Of a DNA stretch of 64,000 nt, positions 37,804 through 46,139 are shown piece by piece. A program made the translations under genes and the position numbers. Each line of letters starts with the position of its first letter. Position 1 is the first letter of the stretch. The stretch lies in NCBI RefSeq assembly GCF_963678845.1, contig NZ_OY787466.1, forward strand, positions 1,116,001 to 1,180,000. Reading direction: 5' to 3'. The stretch comes from an uncultured Bacteroides sp. GTDB taxonomy: Bacteria; Bacteroidota; Bacteroidia; Bacteroidales; Bacteroidaceae. The notes under the pieces are model-generated. The model searched no databases and had not been told where the DNA came from. It worked only from the letters and a program-made list of their open reading frames with translations.

Positions 37804-38406
37804 TTATTTCTTCGGAGCCCGAAGAAAAATCATTTGGTTCAGGCGGCCACTTGAAACTAAGACTCCTTGATTCACAAACTCTTTCAAGTCCTTCATTGCA
37901 TTGTTTTTTAGTAATCCGGTGAGGAAAGTATAATCTCTACGAGTAATGTAAGAATTCTCATCAAGGTATTTTTCCAGTAGATCTTTTCGTTCTTCCTCGC
38001 TAAGTTGAGCCGAGGCTTGAAATCCTCTGTTAGAACGTTCCACAGTTCCGCGTGTATGCTTCTTGAACCATGCCGATGCGCGGAAGTTTACATTATCAAA
38101 TTCAACAGAGGCCGACCGTATTTCATCTTTTTCCATTACCGGACGCGCTTTTAGTTTGGCAGAGAAATAGCCAAGATTTCCCAATTCCACACGATATCCG
38201 TTTTTTAGGTGAAACGCCATTCTTTCGGCCAGTGCGCTAAGTGCTCCCTCCAGTTCGCCAACATTAAAAGTAGTTCCCGAAGAAATTTCCTCCAGCAATT
38301 CCCTTGCAGGAATGGTGCCTTTTGATACAATTCGTGGGTGTAATGGTTGTTTCTTTCCGTCTTTCTTAGGATTGGGGTTCTCTCTTAAATCATAGGTAGC
38401 TGCCAT
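37804..38406 (-). CDS. HU-HIG-type DNA-binding protein
   Basis: This 200-residue protein belongs to the Bacteroidetes HU-like group with an extra C-terminal domain. Residues about 1-125 hold the HU/IHF-like fold (AELLEEI-like helix, ALAERMAFHLKNGYRVELGNLGYFSA, then VNFRASAWFKKHTRG). Residues about 135-200 look like a winged helix (DENSYITRRDYTFLTGLL, VSSGRLNQMIFLRAP). It should bind DNA. Its transcript would begin inside a 22-bp tandem repeat array (38457-38546), a likely binding platform for the protein itself or another regulator. Confidence 0.75.
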   Translation of the reverse strand: MAATYDLRENPNPKKDGKKQPLHPRIVSKGTIPARELLEEISSGTTFNVGELEGALSALAERMAFHLKNGYRVELGNLGYFSAKLKARPVMEKDEIRSASVEFDNVNFRASAWFKKHTRGTVERSNRGFQASAQLSEEERKDLLEKYLDENSYITRRDYTFLTGLLKNNAMKDLKEFVNQGVLVSSGRLNQMIFLRAPKK

Positions 38407-38456
38407 AGTATTCTATTTAGTTCATTATTAAGTTTTTACGGTATAGCTAAGTGAGT

Positions 38457-38546
38457 TCTCATCTGAGAACCGATGAGACTTCATCTGAGAACCGATGGGT
38501 TTTCAACTGTGAACCCATGAGCACTCATCTGAGAACTTGCTTATAT
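38457..38546. repeat. Four 22-bp imperfect direct repeats
   Basis: Units begin at 38459, 38481, 38503 and 38525, exactly 22 bp apart, with core TCATCTGAGAACCGATG. Units 1 and 2 are identical over 17 bp, unit 3 has TCAACTGTGAACCCATG and unit 4 keeps TCATCTGAGAAC. The array fills the predicted leader of the HU-HIG gene. Confidence 0.85.
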
Positions 38547-38553
38547 TCCTTTA

Positions 38554-38585
38554 CAAAAGTAGTAAAATTATTTGGATAAAACAAA
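38554..38585 (-). promoter_or_regulatory. Promoter of the HU-HIG gene
   Basis: On the minus strand TTTG (38582-38585), a 20-bp spacer and TACTTTTG (38554-38561) match the consensus. The start of transcription would fall at the edge of the repeat array. Confidence 0.65.
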
Positions 38586-38710
38586 TAGAGATACTTTTAC
38601 TATTAAATCATTATCTTGTACTAAAACAAGTTCTATTATAATATTATAAAGACAATATTTACTACTGTTCTTTATAATGAGAATAAAGTTGGTGGCACAT
38701 GATGCTGATT

Positions 38711-38807
38711 AGTAGCAGATAACAAGGATTTAGTAGCAGATGATTTCCTATCTGCTACTAGCTGAAAGTACATGCTGTAAGTTGTTTTATGAGTTTTGGT
38801 AGCAGAT
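38711..38807. repeat. Cluster of AGTAGCAGAT motifs with one hairpin
   Basis: The motif occurs at 38711-38720, 38732-38741, inverted at 38750-38759 and, with one change, at 38798-38807. The middle pair forms an 11-bp perfect stem with an 8-nt loop (38731-38760). The gap 38407-38864 holds this cluster and the 22-bp array, with no gene. Confidence 0.7.
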
Positions 38808-38864
38808 AGGGGAGATGATTTTGGAAAATTGTTTTTTTTGTGTCACTAACTGCAATATTACTCA

Positions 38865-39935
38865 TTAGACTAAGTTAAGTGACAATTTCAATTCTTGAAT
38901 CGGAGTATTAAGTAATACAGATGCTTTTGATAATGAAATTATTTCACTGGCAATGGCTCTGTAGATTAAACGACGGAAACGATACGAAGTTTCTATAGGA
39001 AATCTGCTTTCATTAGCATCATCCTTAAACTTCGGAGTAGTATTCTTTTTAATGAAATAAGTTTTGCATCGTTGTTCACTGATTATATTCAACTCTTTTG
39101 CTTTGTACATAAGTGCATCAATTGAAATGCCTTATTGCATTTGCAGATCAATCAATTCTAGTAATGAGATATCTTTACGCGAAGCTCCGAGAAGTTTTAT
39201 AAACTGATTAGAAGGTAACAACATTTCACTTGCAAACAGATGGCATAAACTTTCCTGCTCACTGGCAGAAATAATCGGATCGAAAGAGAGTAGAAGATGT
39301 CCTAATTCGTGTAAAGCAGTGAAACGTTTTCTTTCAGCAGGGAAATTCTTATTTAATACAATAACAGGATAAGATTGATTCACCCAACCACTTAAACCAT
39401 CAAACCCAGCCGGAGCATCCAGCTCAATTACTTTTATTTCATTCTCTTCCAATAGACTTAAAACAGAACTAATAGTATCTTCTCCCAGATTCCATTCTTT
39501 TCGAAGACGAACAACCAGATTTTTTACGTCATCAGCACATTGAACAGTTACATTTGAGAAATTAATTTTGAACTGAGAATCCATATTTAATATATTCTCA
39601 ATTTCCAGATAACGTTCCACGGAATCCCGGACCTTCTCTTTAATACCATTTAGTGCCGTAATTTTGAGTTTGCTCTTTTTACGGAATTCAATAGATTGCA
39701 AGTCAGTTTTGAAAGGACGGAACAGATAATCCACGCTAACTTGCAAAGCATTTGCCAAAGCTATCAATATAGTACTGTCCGGCATCATCTTTCCAGTTTC
39801 GTATTTAGAAATGGATTGTTTGGATATAATGTTATCCATACGGGCACATAATGCATCCATAGAGAGTCCTTGCATTACACGGGCGCTTTTTAATCTCTTA
39901 GAAAATACTTCTTCCATAATATAGTTTGATGACAA
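38865..39935 (-). pseudogene. XRE-ImmA/IrrE regulator-protease interrupted by an in-frame stop
   Basis: Residues 1-267 (39132-39935) form an XRE helix-turn-helix (about 8-70, SKQSISKYETGKMMPD) and an ImmA/IrrE metalloprotease domain with HELGH at about residue 213. The frame then hits TAA at 39132-39134, but the same frame continues without shift as GISIDALMYKAKELNIISEQR and onward to a stop at 38865. Full-length family members run through this point (LIDLQ..GISIDALMYKA). One base change therefore removed the last 88 or so residues. The N-terminal DNA-binding part and the protease motif remain, so the short protein may still act as a repressor. ImmA proteins usually relieve repression after DNA damage. 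Confidence 0.8.
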
Positions 39936-39940
39936 TTGCT

Positions 39941-39982
39941 TTGGTTTACAAAATTATATATTTTATTTTAATTGTAAACCAA
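39941..39982 (-). promoter_or_regulatory. Operator and promoter of the XRE-ImmA gene
   Basis: Perfect inverted arms TTGGTTTACAA (39941-39951) and TTGTAAACCAA (39972-39982) lie 20 bp apart. The -7 box TAATTTTG (minus, 39949-39956) overlaps one arm and the -33 region the other, the layout expected for autorepression. Confidence 0.65.
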
Positions 39983-40132
39983 TAATGGAAGGCTTTTTGA
40001 GGTATTTGAGAAAATAGTCTGATTGTTCATTGATTAACATTCAGTTATTCGAATTTTTCTAATAACTGATATTTTTTAGGCTGTTATCTGATGTAGTCTT
40101 CTCCTTTATTATACAGTGTCTTTCTTTTTCAG

Positions 40133-40162
40133 GATCATATCGCTCACTCGAGCGATATGATC
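40133..40162. repeat. Perfect 13-bp hairpin downstream of rdrB
   Basis: GATCATATCGCTC and its inverse enclose a 4-nt loop, 28 bp past the rdrB stop. No T-run follows on the minus strand, so a simple terminator is doubtful. Confidence 0.7.
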
Positions 40163-40190
40163 GTCTTTATTCTTGTTGTATGGGGGTTGG

Positions 40191-42650
40191 TTATTCAAAC
40201 TTATAAATGCTTGCATTTTTATCTAATTTTTCAATTAGAGTCATAACTTTATCATGTGTCATTTTGCATTTACTGGTCAGATGGCAATATATATTGGCAT
40301 ATTCGTTATAAATGTTTGTGGCAAAGATCCCAGTATCATCGGTACCGACAACTATTGGGGGAATACTATAACCTTCTTCTTCCCATTTCATCCAGTTCCA
40401 AAGATGATAAGTATCGTAATTATGATGTTGTCCAATACGCACATTACTAGTAGGTAGCGTTTCAATCACAATCTCTTTTTTGTGCATGTATTTTAGAATA
40501 GCCAATTGTAGTTCTTTTATTGCTGCTATATCGAAGATTGCAAGTGAATCTATCTCAATTATTTTTTCATAACGTTTTCTGTATTCTATATTATGATATT
40601 TTTCAAGTATTTCAACTCTTGTGTCCCTTCGAGTTAATGTTCCAATATACTCACGATCTTTTAAAGAGGGAATGTTTTTTATAATCTCGCACCATTCTTG
40701 GTCACAATAGACAGAATAGGGCTCGGCAAATTCTTTCTTTCCTGATAATAGAAGCATTGGGCAATACTTGCGTAATAACCAAGCTTCTAATTGAACTTCT
40801 ACAGGATAGAACTCCTTATAAATATCAAAATTTAATTTTGATATTTCATGTGCTAATAGTGGTAGATATGATTTTAGTGAATCAATTTTTTCTTTAACTA
40901 TCAAATTATATGAGAATAGTAGATTATCCAATTGTTCTCCTTGCCGGATTAGAATATTTTTTCCTACATTGTCTATCCAAATTTGTGCATCAACGCCACT
41001 TGCAACTGCATGACCGATTCTATCTCCATGCTTCATTTCAAAAAAAGTAATTGACTCGTAAATAGCCCTCAAACCACTAATGATATGAAAGAAATCTTCT
41101 CCTGCATGAAAAGTAAAATGTTCAAAACCCCTTCTTCTCAGTAGTCTAAAGGCAGGTGCAAAGACTTCTGGTGGTGCATCAAACTCACTTGCTGCAGCAT
41201 CAATTCCTATAACATTTTTTATATATAAGTCGCTTTTTTCTTTCATAAAACCAAGAATTGCCGCTTTTTCCCAAACTTCCTTTCGGAGTTTTTTATGACG
41301 AATCATTATGTCCTTATCTTTATCTTCATCTTTTTGCTTAATAAAATGAGCTATTAATTTGAGTATCGGCGGTTCATCTATATTTATATTGGATGTTTCA
41401 TCTTGTTCAAGAGTTTGGTTGTTATTCAATTGTTTCTTAAAAGAATTCCAGCTTGAGAAAATTTTATGTAATAAAGCCTGATTGTCTTCTCTTGTTCCTT
41501 TGGGAGAAAATCTCCCTTCCGTAAAGTGAATATTACGTAATTCATTACCATGTAATTGGAGAAATCTATTCTCATATTTTTTTTCGGAGAATGATCTTAA
41601 ATCATTTGATGTTTGTTTTTGGAATTGTTCAAATCCATATTGACGTGTTTGTTGTACAAGTAACCTATTAGATAAACCTAATATTAATAAATAGAAATGG
41701 AAAAGATAGGAAATACTCTCTTTGGGCTTTTCTGACAAATATTGGAATATGAGTATATACATTAAACACTCAATAGGCATAGGATAATTTCTAGCAATTT
41801 CTTCATTTGCTATTAGGTCACCAAAAGGATTATCTATTCCATTACAAAAATCAAGATCTGTATCCAGTATTTTTTTAAGCAATTGATCTGTTGATTCAAT
41901 TTTAATCTGATTATCTGTATTTATAGGATTAGGGTAAAACATACTAAAGATGTAATTCCGTATTTTTCTGGCTATTAGTAGTGAATCTCTGAATATAATA
42001 GAGTCTGTAAGATGTGATTCTTGCTCAAATTGCTCCTCCGTTAGTTGGCTTTTAAAACCACTTTTAAGTTCTTTGTAAACTTTATCTGGAGCTTTAAGAA
42101 AATCTTGCCAAGCTATATCTGTTTCTGTAGAACCATTTAAGTGAATATGTAAATCGTGCAAACCATTTTTCTGTTTAATATACTCCTCTAATTGTGGAAT
42201 GTACGGATAGGGCAAAGCTGTATATCTGGCATTAGGCAAAATTATATCTTTGAAATAATTTTGTATCTTACTTGTTTCTTTACCTGTCAATGGTTTATGT
42301 ATATATAGAAATGCAGCTTGCAAAGTCAAAGGAGGAATACGTGTAATTAATTCTTGCCATTCATTTTGCTTTTCTTGCTTTACATGAATTCTATTATTAA
42401 TTAGTTCCAGATGGTTATCAGCTATCCGGAATAGACCTTTACTTAAGACTTCAGAAAGAGAATCAATCCTATCAAAACTTTTTTCCTGATTTAAACGGTA
42501 ATAATGATCGGCTATAAAACAATTTTCTCTTCGCTCTAATAGTAATAGTCTACGTTTAACATCTTCAAAAGAAACAAGCTTTCCGTTAAAGTAAGACGAA
42601 AGAGAATCATCATCACATAGTAGATGTCTTATGATTGAGCTTGTTTCCAT
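40191..42650 (-). CDS. rdrB: RADAR adenosine deaminase RdrB
   Basis: This 819-residue protein is a large, divergent adenosine deaminase of the RADAR anti-phage system, which converts adenosine (reported for RNA and for free ATP) to inosine during infection. The metal and catalytic set of the ADA fold is complete: H168 and H170 in DLHIHLNGS, H515 and E518 in FHAGEDFF, H547 in GDRIGHAV, and D771-D772 in VGTDDTGIF. Long insertions between these motifs fit the RdrB size of about 800 residues. Its start overlaps the end of rdrA by 22 bp, so the two are translated together. No extra membrane protein (as seen in some RADAR loci) is next to it. Confidence 0.88.
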   Translation of the reverse strand: METSSIIRHLLCDDDSLSSYFNGKLVSFEDVKRRLLLLERRENCFIADHYYRLNQEKSFDRIDSLSEVLSKGLFRIADNHLELINNRIHVKQEKQNEWQELITRIPPLTLQAAFLYIHKPLTGKETSKIQNYFKDIILPNARYTALPYPYIPQLEEYIKQKNGLHDLHIHLNGSTETDIAWQDFLKAPDKVYKELKSGFKSQLTEEQFEQESHLTDSIIFRDSLLIARKIRNYIFSMFYPNPINTDNQIKIESTDQLLKKILDTDLDFCNGIDNPFGDLIANEEIARNYPMPIECLMYILIFQYLSEKPKESISYLFHFYLLILGLSNRLLVQQTRQYGFEQFQKQTSNDLRSFSEKKYENRFLQLHGNELRNIHFTEGRFSPKGTREDNQALLHKIFSSWNSFKKQLNNNQTLEQDETSNINIDEPPILKLIAHFIKQKDEDKDKDIMIRHKKLRKEVWEKAAILGFMKEKSDLYIKNVIGIDAAASEFDAPPEVFAPAFRLLRRRGFEHFTFHAGEDFFHIISGLRAIYESITFFEMKHGDRIGHAVASGVDAQIWIDNVGKNILIRQGEQLDNLLFSYNLIVKEKIDSLKSYLPLLAHEISKLNFDIYKEFYPVEVQLEAWLLRKYCPMLLLSGKKEFAEPYSVYCDQEWCEIIKNIPSLKDREYIGTLTRRDTRVEILEKYHNIEYRKRYEKIIEIDSLAIFDIAAIKELQLAILKYMHKKEIVIETLPTSNVRIGQHHNYDTYHLWNWMKWEEEGYSIPPIVVGTDDTGIFATNIYNEYANIYCHLTSKCKMTHDKVMTLIEKLDKNASIYKFE

Positions 42651-45442
42651 TCTTCTACTTTCTCTTTATTTTCACTATTGTAATTATTAATAAATTCAAT
42701 AAAATCTTTTATTAGAGTTCCGTTAATATCGTTTGTAAAGTATTCCTTACATGATATTCTGATGAGATCATTGCGTGTTCTTGTTGCTGATTCAGTGTCA
42801 CTAAATAATGAATATTTTATTCCTTTTTCAATAAGAATTTTTATTGTGTTATATGAACAATCAAAGATTATTTCTTTGGAACTGTTTTCTTTAGAACTGC
42901 TATTATCTTCTTTCTTTTCTTCTTCTGTTTTTGATTTATATTCTATACCAGCAATTGCAACTTCTTTTAATTTCTCATATATTGAATCTTTAATAATCTC
43001 TTTAGGTTTTATATTACCATTAGAATATCCTGGTTCAATAAAATTAATATATTCATTAATTAGTTCATTTTCCTTTGATGGAAGATACAAGAGAAATAGT
43101 GGGCAAGATAGTAACCATAAAGACAGTGGAAGTTCATCCTTATTGGTTGTGGCAACCTTAATATTTTTTTTGAAAACTCTATCAGCACTGATTGTATTAT
43201 CTAAATTTAGATCTTTTTCTTTTGTCACATTTTCCTTTATTTCTTCTATAATTATAGCATTTGCTAATGCTATAATTCTTCGATACATACAATCACCTAA
43301 ATTGGAAATTGTTTGTTTTTCAATACTATCTAATGCATAAAATAAACGTGTGGAAATTTTTCCTAATAAATGTGGAGAAACCGATATTTTTTTATTAGGG
43401 TACCTATCAATCCATTCCCTTATAAACTTTGCAACCTTTAATGAAAAAAGATTTTTGGGTGAGCTATTATCATTTGTTTCTTCTTTATCGAATTCTAAAT
43501 CACTGACTTCGTTAGATATTGTATCTTTCAAGTTAAAATTAGGCATTAAGTAGGTTTGGATTTGAGATAATTCTAAAAGCTCATTGGCAATTTCTATATC
43601 TCTTTTATCATCGCTTTCTCCACTATTTAGGTTTCCTAATTTAACAAATTCGCAGATAGAAGCTAGCAGTACATAAATAGAAGATGTTAATATAGTACTA
43701 TTTTTCCAGTTATTAGAAGATATTGTTAAAGGAATAGAAGCTAAAATATATTTATCATCATTTTTAAATTCATAATCAATACGATGTTCTTTGTTTTTGC
43801 CTTTTGCTCTCGATGCCAATCCTGTTAAAGGTATGATTCCTGCAAATCTTTTTTCTATGTTTTCTTTTGGGGTATTTAAAACCCCTCTTATATATGCTGT
43901 TATATTGCCTACTATATCTCTTAGAACTTTATCTTGATATATACCTGATGATTGACATAGATCTTCAATAGAGTATAATTCATTGTTTTTACTTTTGTAT
44001 CCGATTTCTTTAATTAAATTTCTTACATATCCGATTTTTATCATATAGTCAAAAATTAAGTATGGTCTATTTTTAACTTGCTGACTAAATAAAAAACTAA
44101 GTGCTGTTAAGCTACTATTAAAACTAGAATCGGTGCTAGTTGGTTGTAATTGATAGTATTCTGCAAGTCCTTGTTCTTTAATTAGAAATTTGAGAATAAC
44201 TACATTTAGCATTTTAGGAAGATTTCTGGCTAAATCTATATCAACTTCTTTTTCGTATAAGTCGCTTAAAAAAGCGTTAATTACATTTGTTATATCGCTT
44301 TCTTGTTTTATTGTGTTTTCTTTGTGTGTTAACAATTGATACGATTCAAATAGAAATTGAATTTGCGTACGAAGTGGTAAATTCAGAAGAAAAGAAGAGT
44401 ATGCTTCTGCTTGGCTTCTATTTTTGATGCCAAAGGTGGATAAAATTGAATTATAAAAATCGACAATAGAATTCTCATTTTCATCGGATTTATTAATTTT
44501 AATACATATTTTATCCTTATATAATTCTAGTTTTTCAAATAAGGTTGTAAGTCGAATTCGATTTTCTGGTTTAATAACTTTTTGCATATACTGACTTTCC
44601 ATTTCTGTAACTAAGTCATTATAGCTATTCATCTTATTCAGGCTTTCCGCTTCATTTTTTAGTAATGCTTTCCCGAAATTTTTCCATTGTTGTTTTCTAA
44701 TTGCTTTAGAATAAAGTTTTAAATCACCGCTTAAAAGAACTATGATTTGTGGTGAAGTAAGGTATTTTCGTATAGTTTCCAATACAGGCCATCCTTTTCT
44801 AAAATCTACGTCAATGTCATCCAGAGTTATAATAAAGGCATCTTTGTCTAGTATTTCTAGTGCACAATTTATTATTTTATTAAAATTGTCTTCAAGGTTT
44901 GTTGCTGCATTAACTGATTTGATTCCTTTGTTCATAATATACTCTGCATCTTGCCAGCTACTATCATTTAGTCCAGAACCAACGCCATCAATAGATGGTA
45001 ATCCATCTGCTAGCTTACGAAGTTTATCTTTCCATTCTATCTTTTTTTGATAACTAGAGTCATTTGGCGTGCAATTGCTTAAATCTATTTTCTTATAAAC
45101 GCTTTCTTTTATGAGTGAAATAATCGTTAAAAATATGTGTCCTTTTTCTTCGATTAAAGTTGGATCAATAATATCTAAAACCTCTATATTTTTGCTTTCT
45201 TTACATTCAGCTAACAAGCTTAAAAGAAAACTTGTTTTACCACTACCTCTACTCCCTAGAATGGATATAGTATCATTGTATCTTTGCTTAGGCTCATTTT
45301 TATGTTTAAAGGACGAAGCTCTTGCTATACGTTTTTCTATTAATTCTTTAGCTTTATTAAATTCTCGTTGATGAACTAAGTTGCCAACCTTAAATCCTTT
45401 TGCATTGGAACTGTCCTGTAAATCGATAATTATTTCTTCCAT
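42629..45442 (-). CDS. rdrA: RADAR ATPase RdrA
   Basis: This is a 937-residue P-loop NTPase. Walker A is GSRGSGKT (residues 63-70, K69) and Walker B is ITLDDIDVDF (D208-D209); a sensor-like LLSGDLKLYSKAIRKQQW follows. The rest is a large helical region with an acidic, Lys/Glu-rich stretch near the C-terminus. In RADAR, RdrA forms a ring that assembles with RdrB and is needed for deamination in infected cells. The identification rests on the ATPase motifs, the length and the overlapping adenosine deaminase gene. Base composition is clearly more A+T-rich than in neighbouring genes, suggesting horizontal transfer. Confidence 0.85.
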   Translation of the reverse strand: MEEIIIDLQDSSNAKGFKVGNLVHQREFNKAKELIEKRIARASSFKHKNEPKQRYNDTISILGSRGSGKTSFLLSLLAECKESKNIEVLDIIDPTLIEEKGHIFLTIISLIKESVYKKIDLSNCTPNDSSYQKKIEWKDKLRKLADGLPSIDGVGSGLNDSSWQDAEYIMNKGIKSVNAATNLEDNFNKIINCALEILDKDAFIITLDDIDVDFRKGWPVLETIRKYLTSPQIIVLLSGDLKLYSKAIRKQQWKNFGKALLKNEAESLNKMNSYNDLVTEMESQYMQKVIKPENRIRLTTLFEKLELYKDKICIKINKSDENENSIVDFYNSILSTFGIKNRSQAEAYSSFLLNLPLRTQIQFLFESYQLLTHKENTIKQESDITNVINAFLSDLYEKEVDIDLARNLPKMLNVVILKFLIKEQGLAEYYQLQPTSTDSSFNSSLTALSFLFSQQVKNRPYLIFDYMIKIGYVRNLIKEIGYKSKNNELYSIEDLCQSSGIYQDKVLRDIVGNITAYIRGVLNTPKENIEKRFAGIIPLTGLASRAKGKNKEHRIDYEFKNDDKYILASIPLTISSNNWKNSTILTSSIYVLLASICEFVKLGNLNSGESDDKRDIEIANELLELSQIQTYLMPNFNLKDTISNEVSDLEFDKEETNDNSSPKNLFSLKVAKFIREWIDRYPNKKISVSPHLLGKISTRLFYALDSIEKQTISNLGDCMYRRIIALANAIIIEEIKENVTKEKDLNLDNTISADRVFKKNIKVATTNKDELPLSLWLLSCPLFLLYLPSKENELINEYINFIEPGYSNGNIKPKEIIKDSIYEKLKEVAIAGIEYKSKTEEEKKEDNSSSKENSSKEIIFDCSYNTIKILIEKGIKYSLFSDTESATRTRNDLIRISCKEYFTNDINGTLIKDFIEFINNYNSENKEKVEEWKQAQS

Positions 45443-45539
45443 ACTATAAATTATTTATTTTTTAGATTTGTTTTCATAAAGTTGCTGTGACAAATTTGTG
45501 CGCAGATCAATAAAATCTTGTTGTAAATAAGAATGTCCG

Positions 45540-45547
45540 CAAATGTA
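45540..45547 (-). promoter_or_regulatory. Candidate -7 box for the RADAR operon
   Basis: The minus strand reads TACATTTG, with TTTG 22 bp upstream (45570-45573). Leader of about 90 nt. Confidence 0.5.
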
Positions 45548-45807
45548 TAAAATAATTCCCTCAAAAATACAAAATAATAAGATTAATTATCCCTTTTGTG
45601 TTTATTTGTTTTTGTTTAGTTGTTATAAAAAGTCACAAAATAGAAAAGTTTTTGTATAAACTATTTGTCTTTGAGTTATGTTTTAAATATTTATGGTGTT
45701 AAACTCGCCTTCTATGAGTGAACTAAACTGATATATTCATCTGCAAGGGTATCTGAAGTCTAATGCAATATTATTATTTATGTATTGTTGACGTTTATGA
45801 AAATCGA

Positions 45808-45866
45808 ATAGTAATTTCTGCACAGATAATAGACGTTGTCTTGATTATCTGTGCAGAAATTACTAT
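45808..45866. repeat. Perfect 23-bp inverted repeat upstream of RADAR
   Basis: Arm 45808-45830 (starts ATAGTAATTTCTGCACAG) is repeated inverted without mismatch at 45844-45866, around a 13-nt loop. TATTTTTA follows on the plus strand. The surrounding gap 45443-46139 has no gene. Confidence 0.85.
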
Positions 45867-45922
45867 ATTTTTAATTGCTTGTGACCAATTTAAATTAGTA
45901 TAGCCACCTTTATATCAAAAAA

Positions 45923-45971
45923 TGCACTCTCATAGTGCAAAAAACAACAAATATTGCACTCTCACAGTGCA
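45923..45971. repeat. Two 17-bp dyads with 32-bp period
   Basis: TGCACTCTCATAGTGCA (45923-45939) and TGCACTCTCACAGTGCA (45955-45971) differ by one base in the loop. Each has 6-bp inverted arms TGCACT/AGTGCA. Confidence 0.8.
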
Positions 45972-46050
45972 TTTTTATATATTGCCTCTGAAATCCACCC
46001 AACTGTTATCTGGTGATATAGATGATAAACTCAAAACAATCCCCCATATA

Positions 46051-46084
46051 AAACAAAAAGGGGAAGATTAACTCTTCCCCTTTT
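46051..46084 (-). terminator. Rho-independent terminator after the S46 peptidase pair
   Basis: On the minus strand AAAAGGGGAAGA pairs perfectly with TCTTCCCCTTTT over a 5-nt loop and runs into TTTTTGTTTTA. Confidence 0.85.
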
Positions 46085-46139
46085 ATGCTGTTAGCATTTT
46101 TTGCTTAGTAGCTTAATGCTAGGTTACTAGAATAAAAAA

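Noticed and set aside
38457..38546. 22-bp repeats as plasmid iterons or a replication origin
   Set aside because: No replication initiator gene is present and the surrounding genes are chromosomal; a leader or operator role fits the promoter position.
42762..43340. A 192-codon frame opposite rdrA
   Set aside because: It lies fully inside rdrA on the other strand, is Ser/Leu/Ile-rich and has no recognisable domain.
40133..45866. Flanking hairpins as matched ends of a transposon carrying RADAR
   Set aside because: The two hairpins share no sequence, there is no transposase or integrase, and no target duplication was seen.
45923..45971. Two repeats with regular spacing as a mini CRISPR array
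   Set aside because: Only two units, a 15-bp A-rich spacer and no cas genes nearby; the dyad symmetry fits operator-like sites better.
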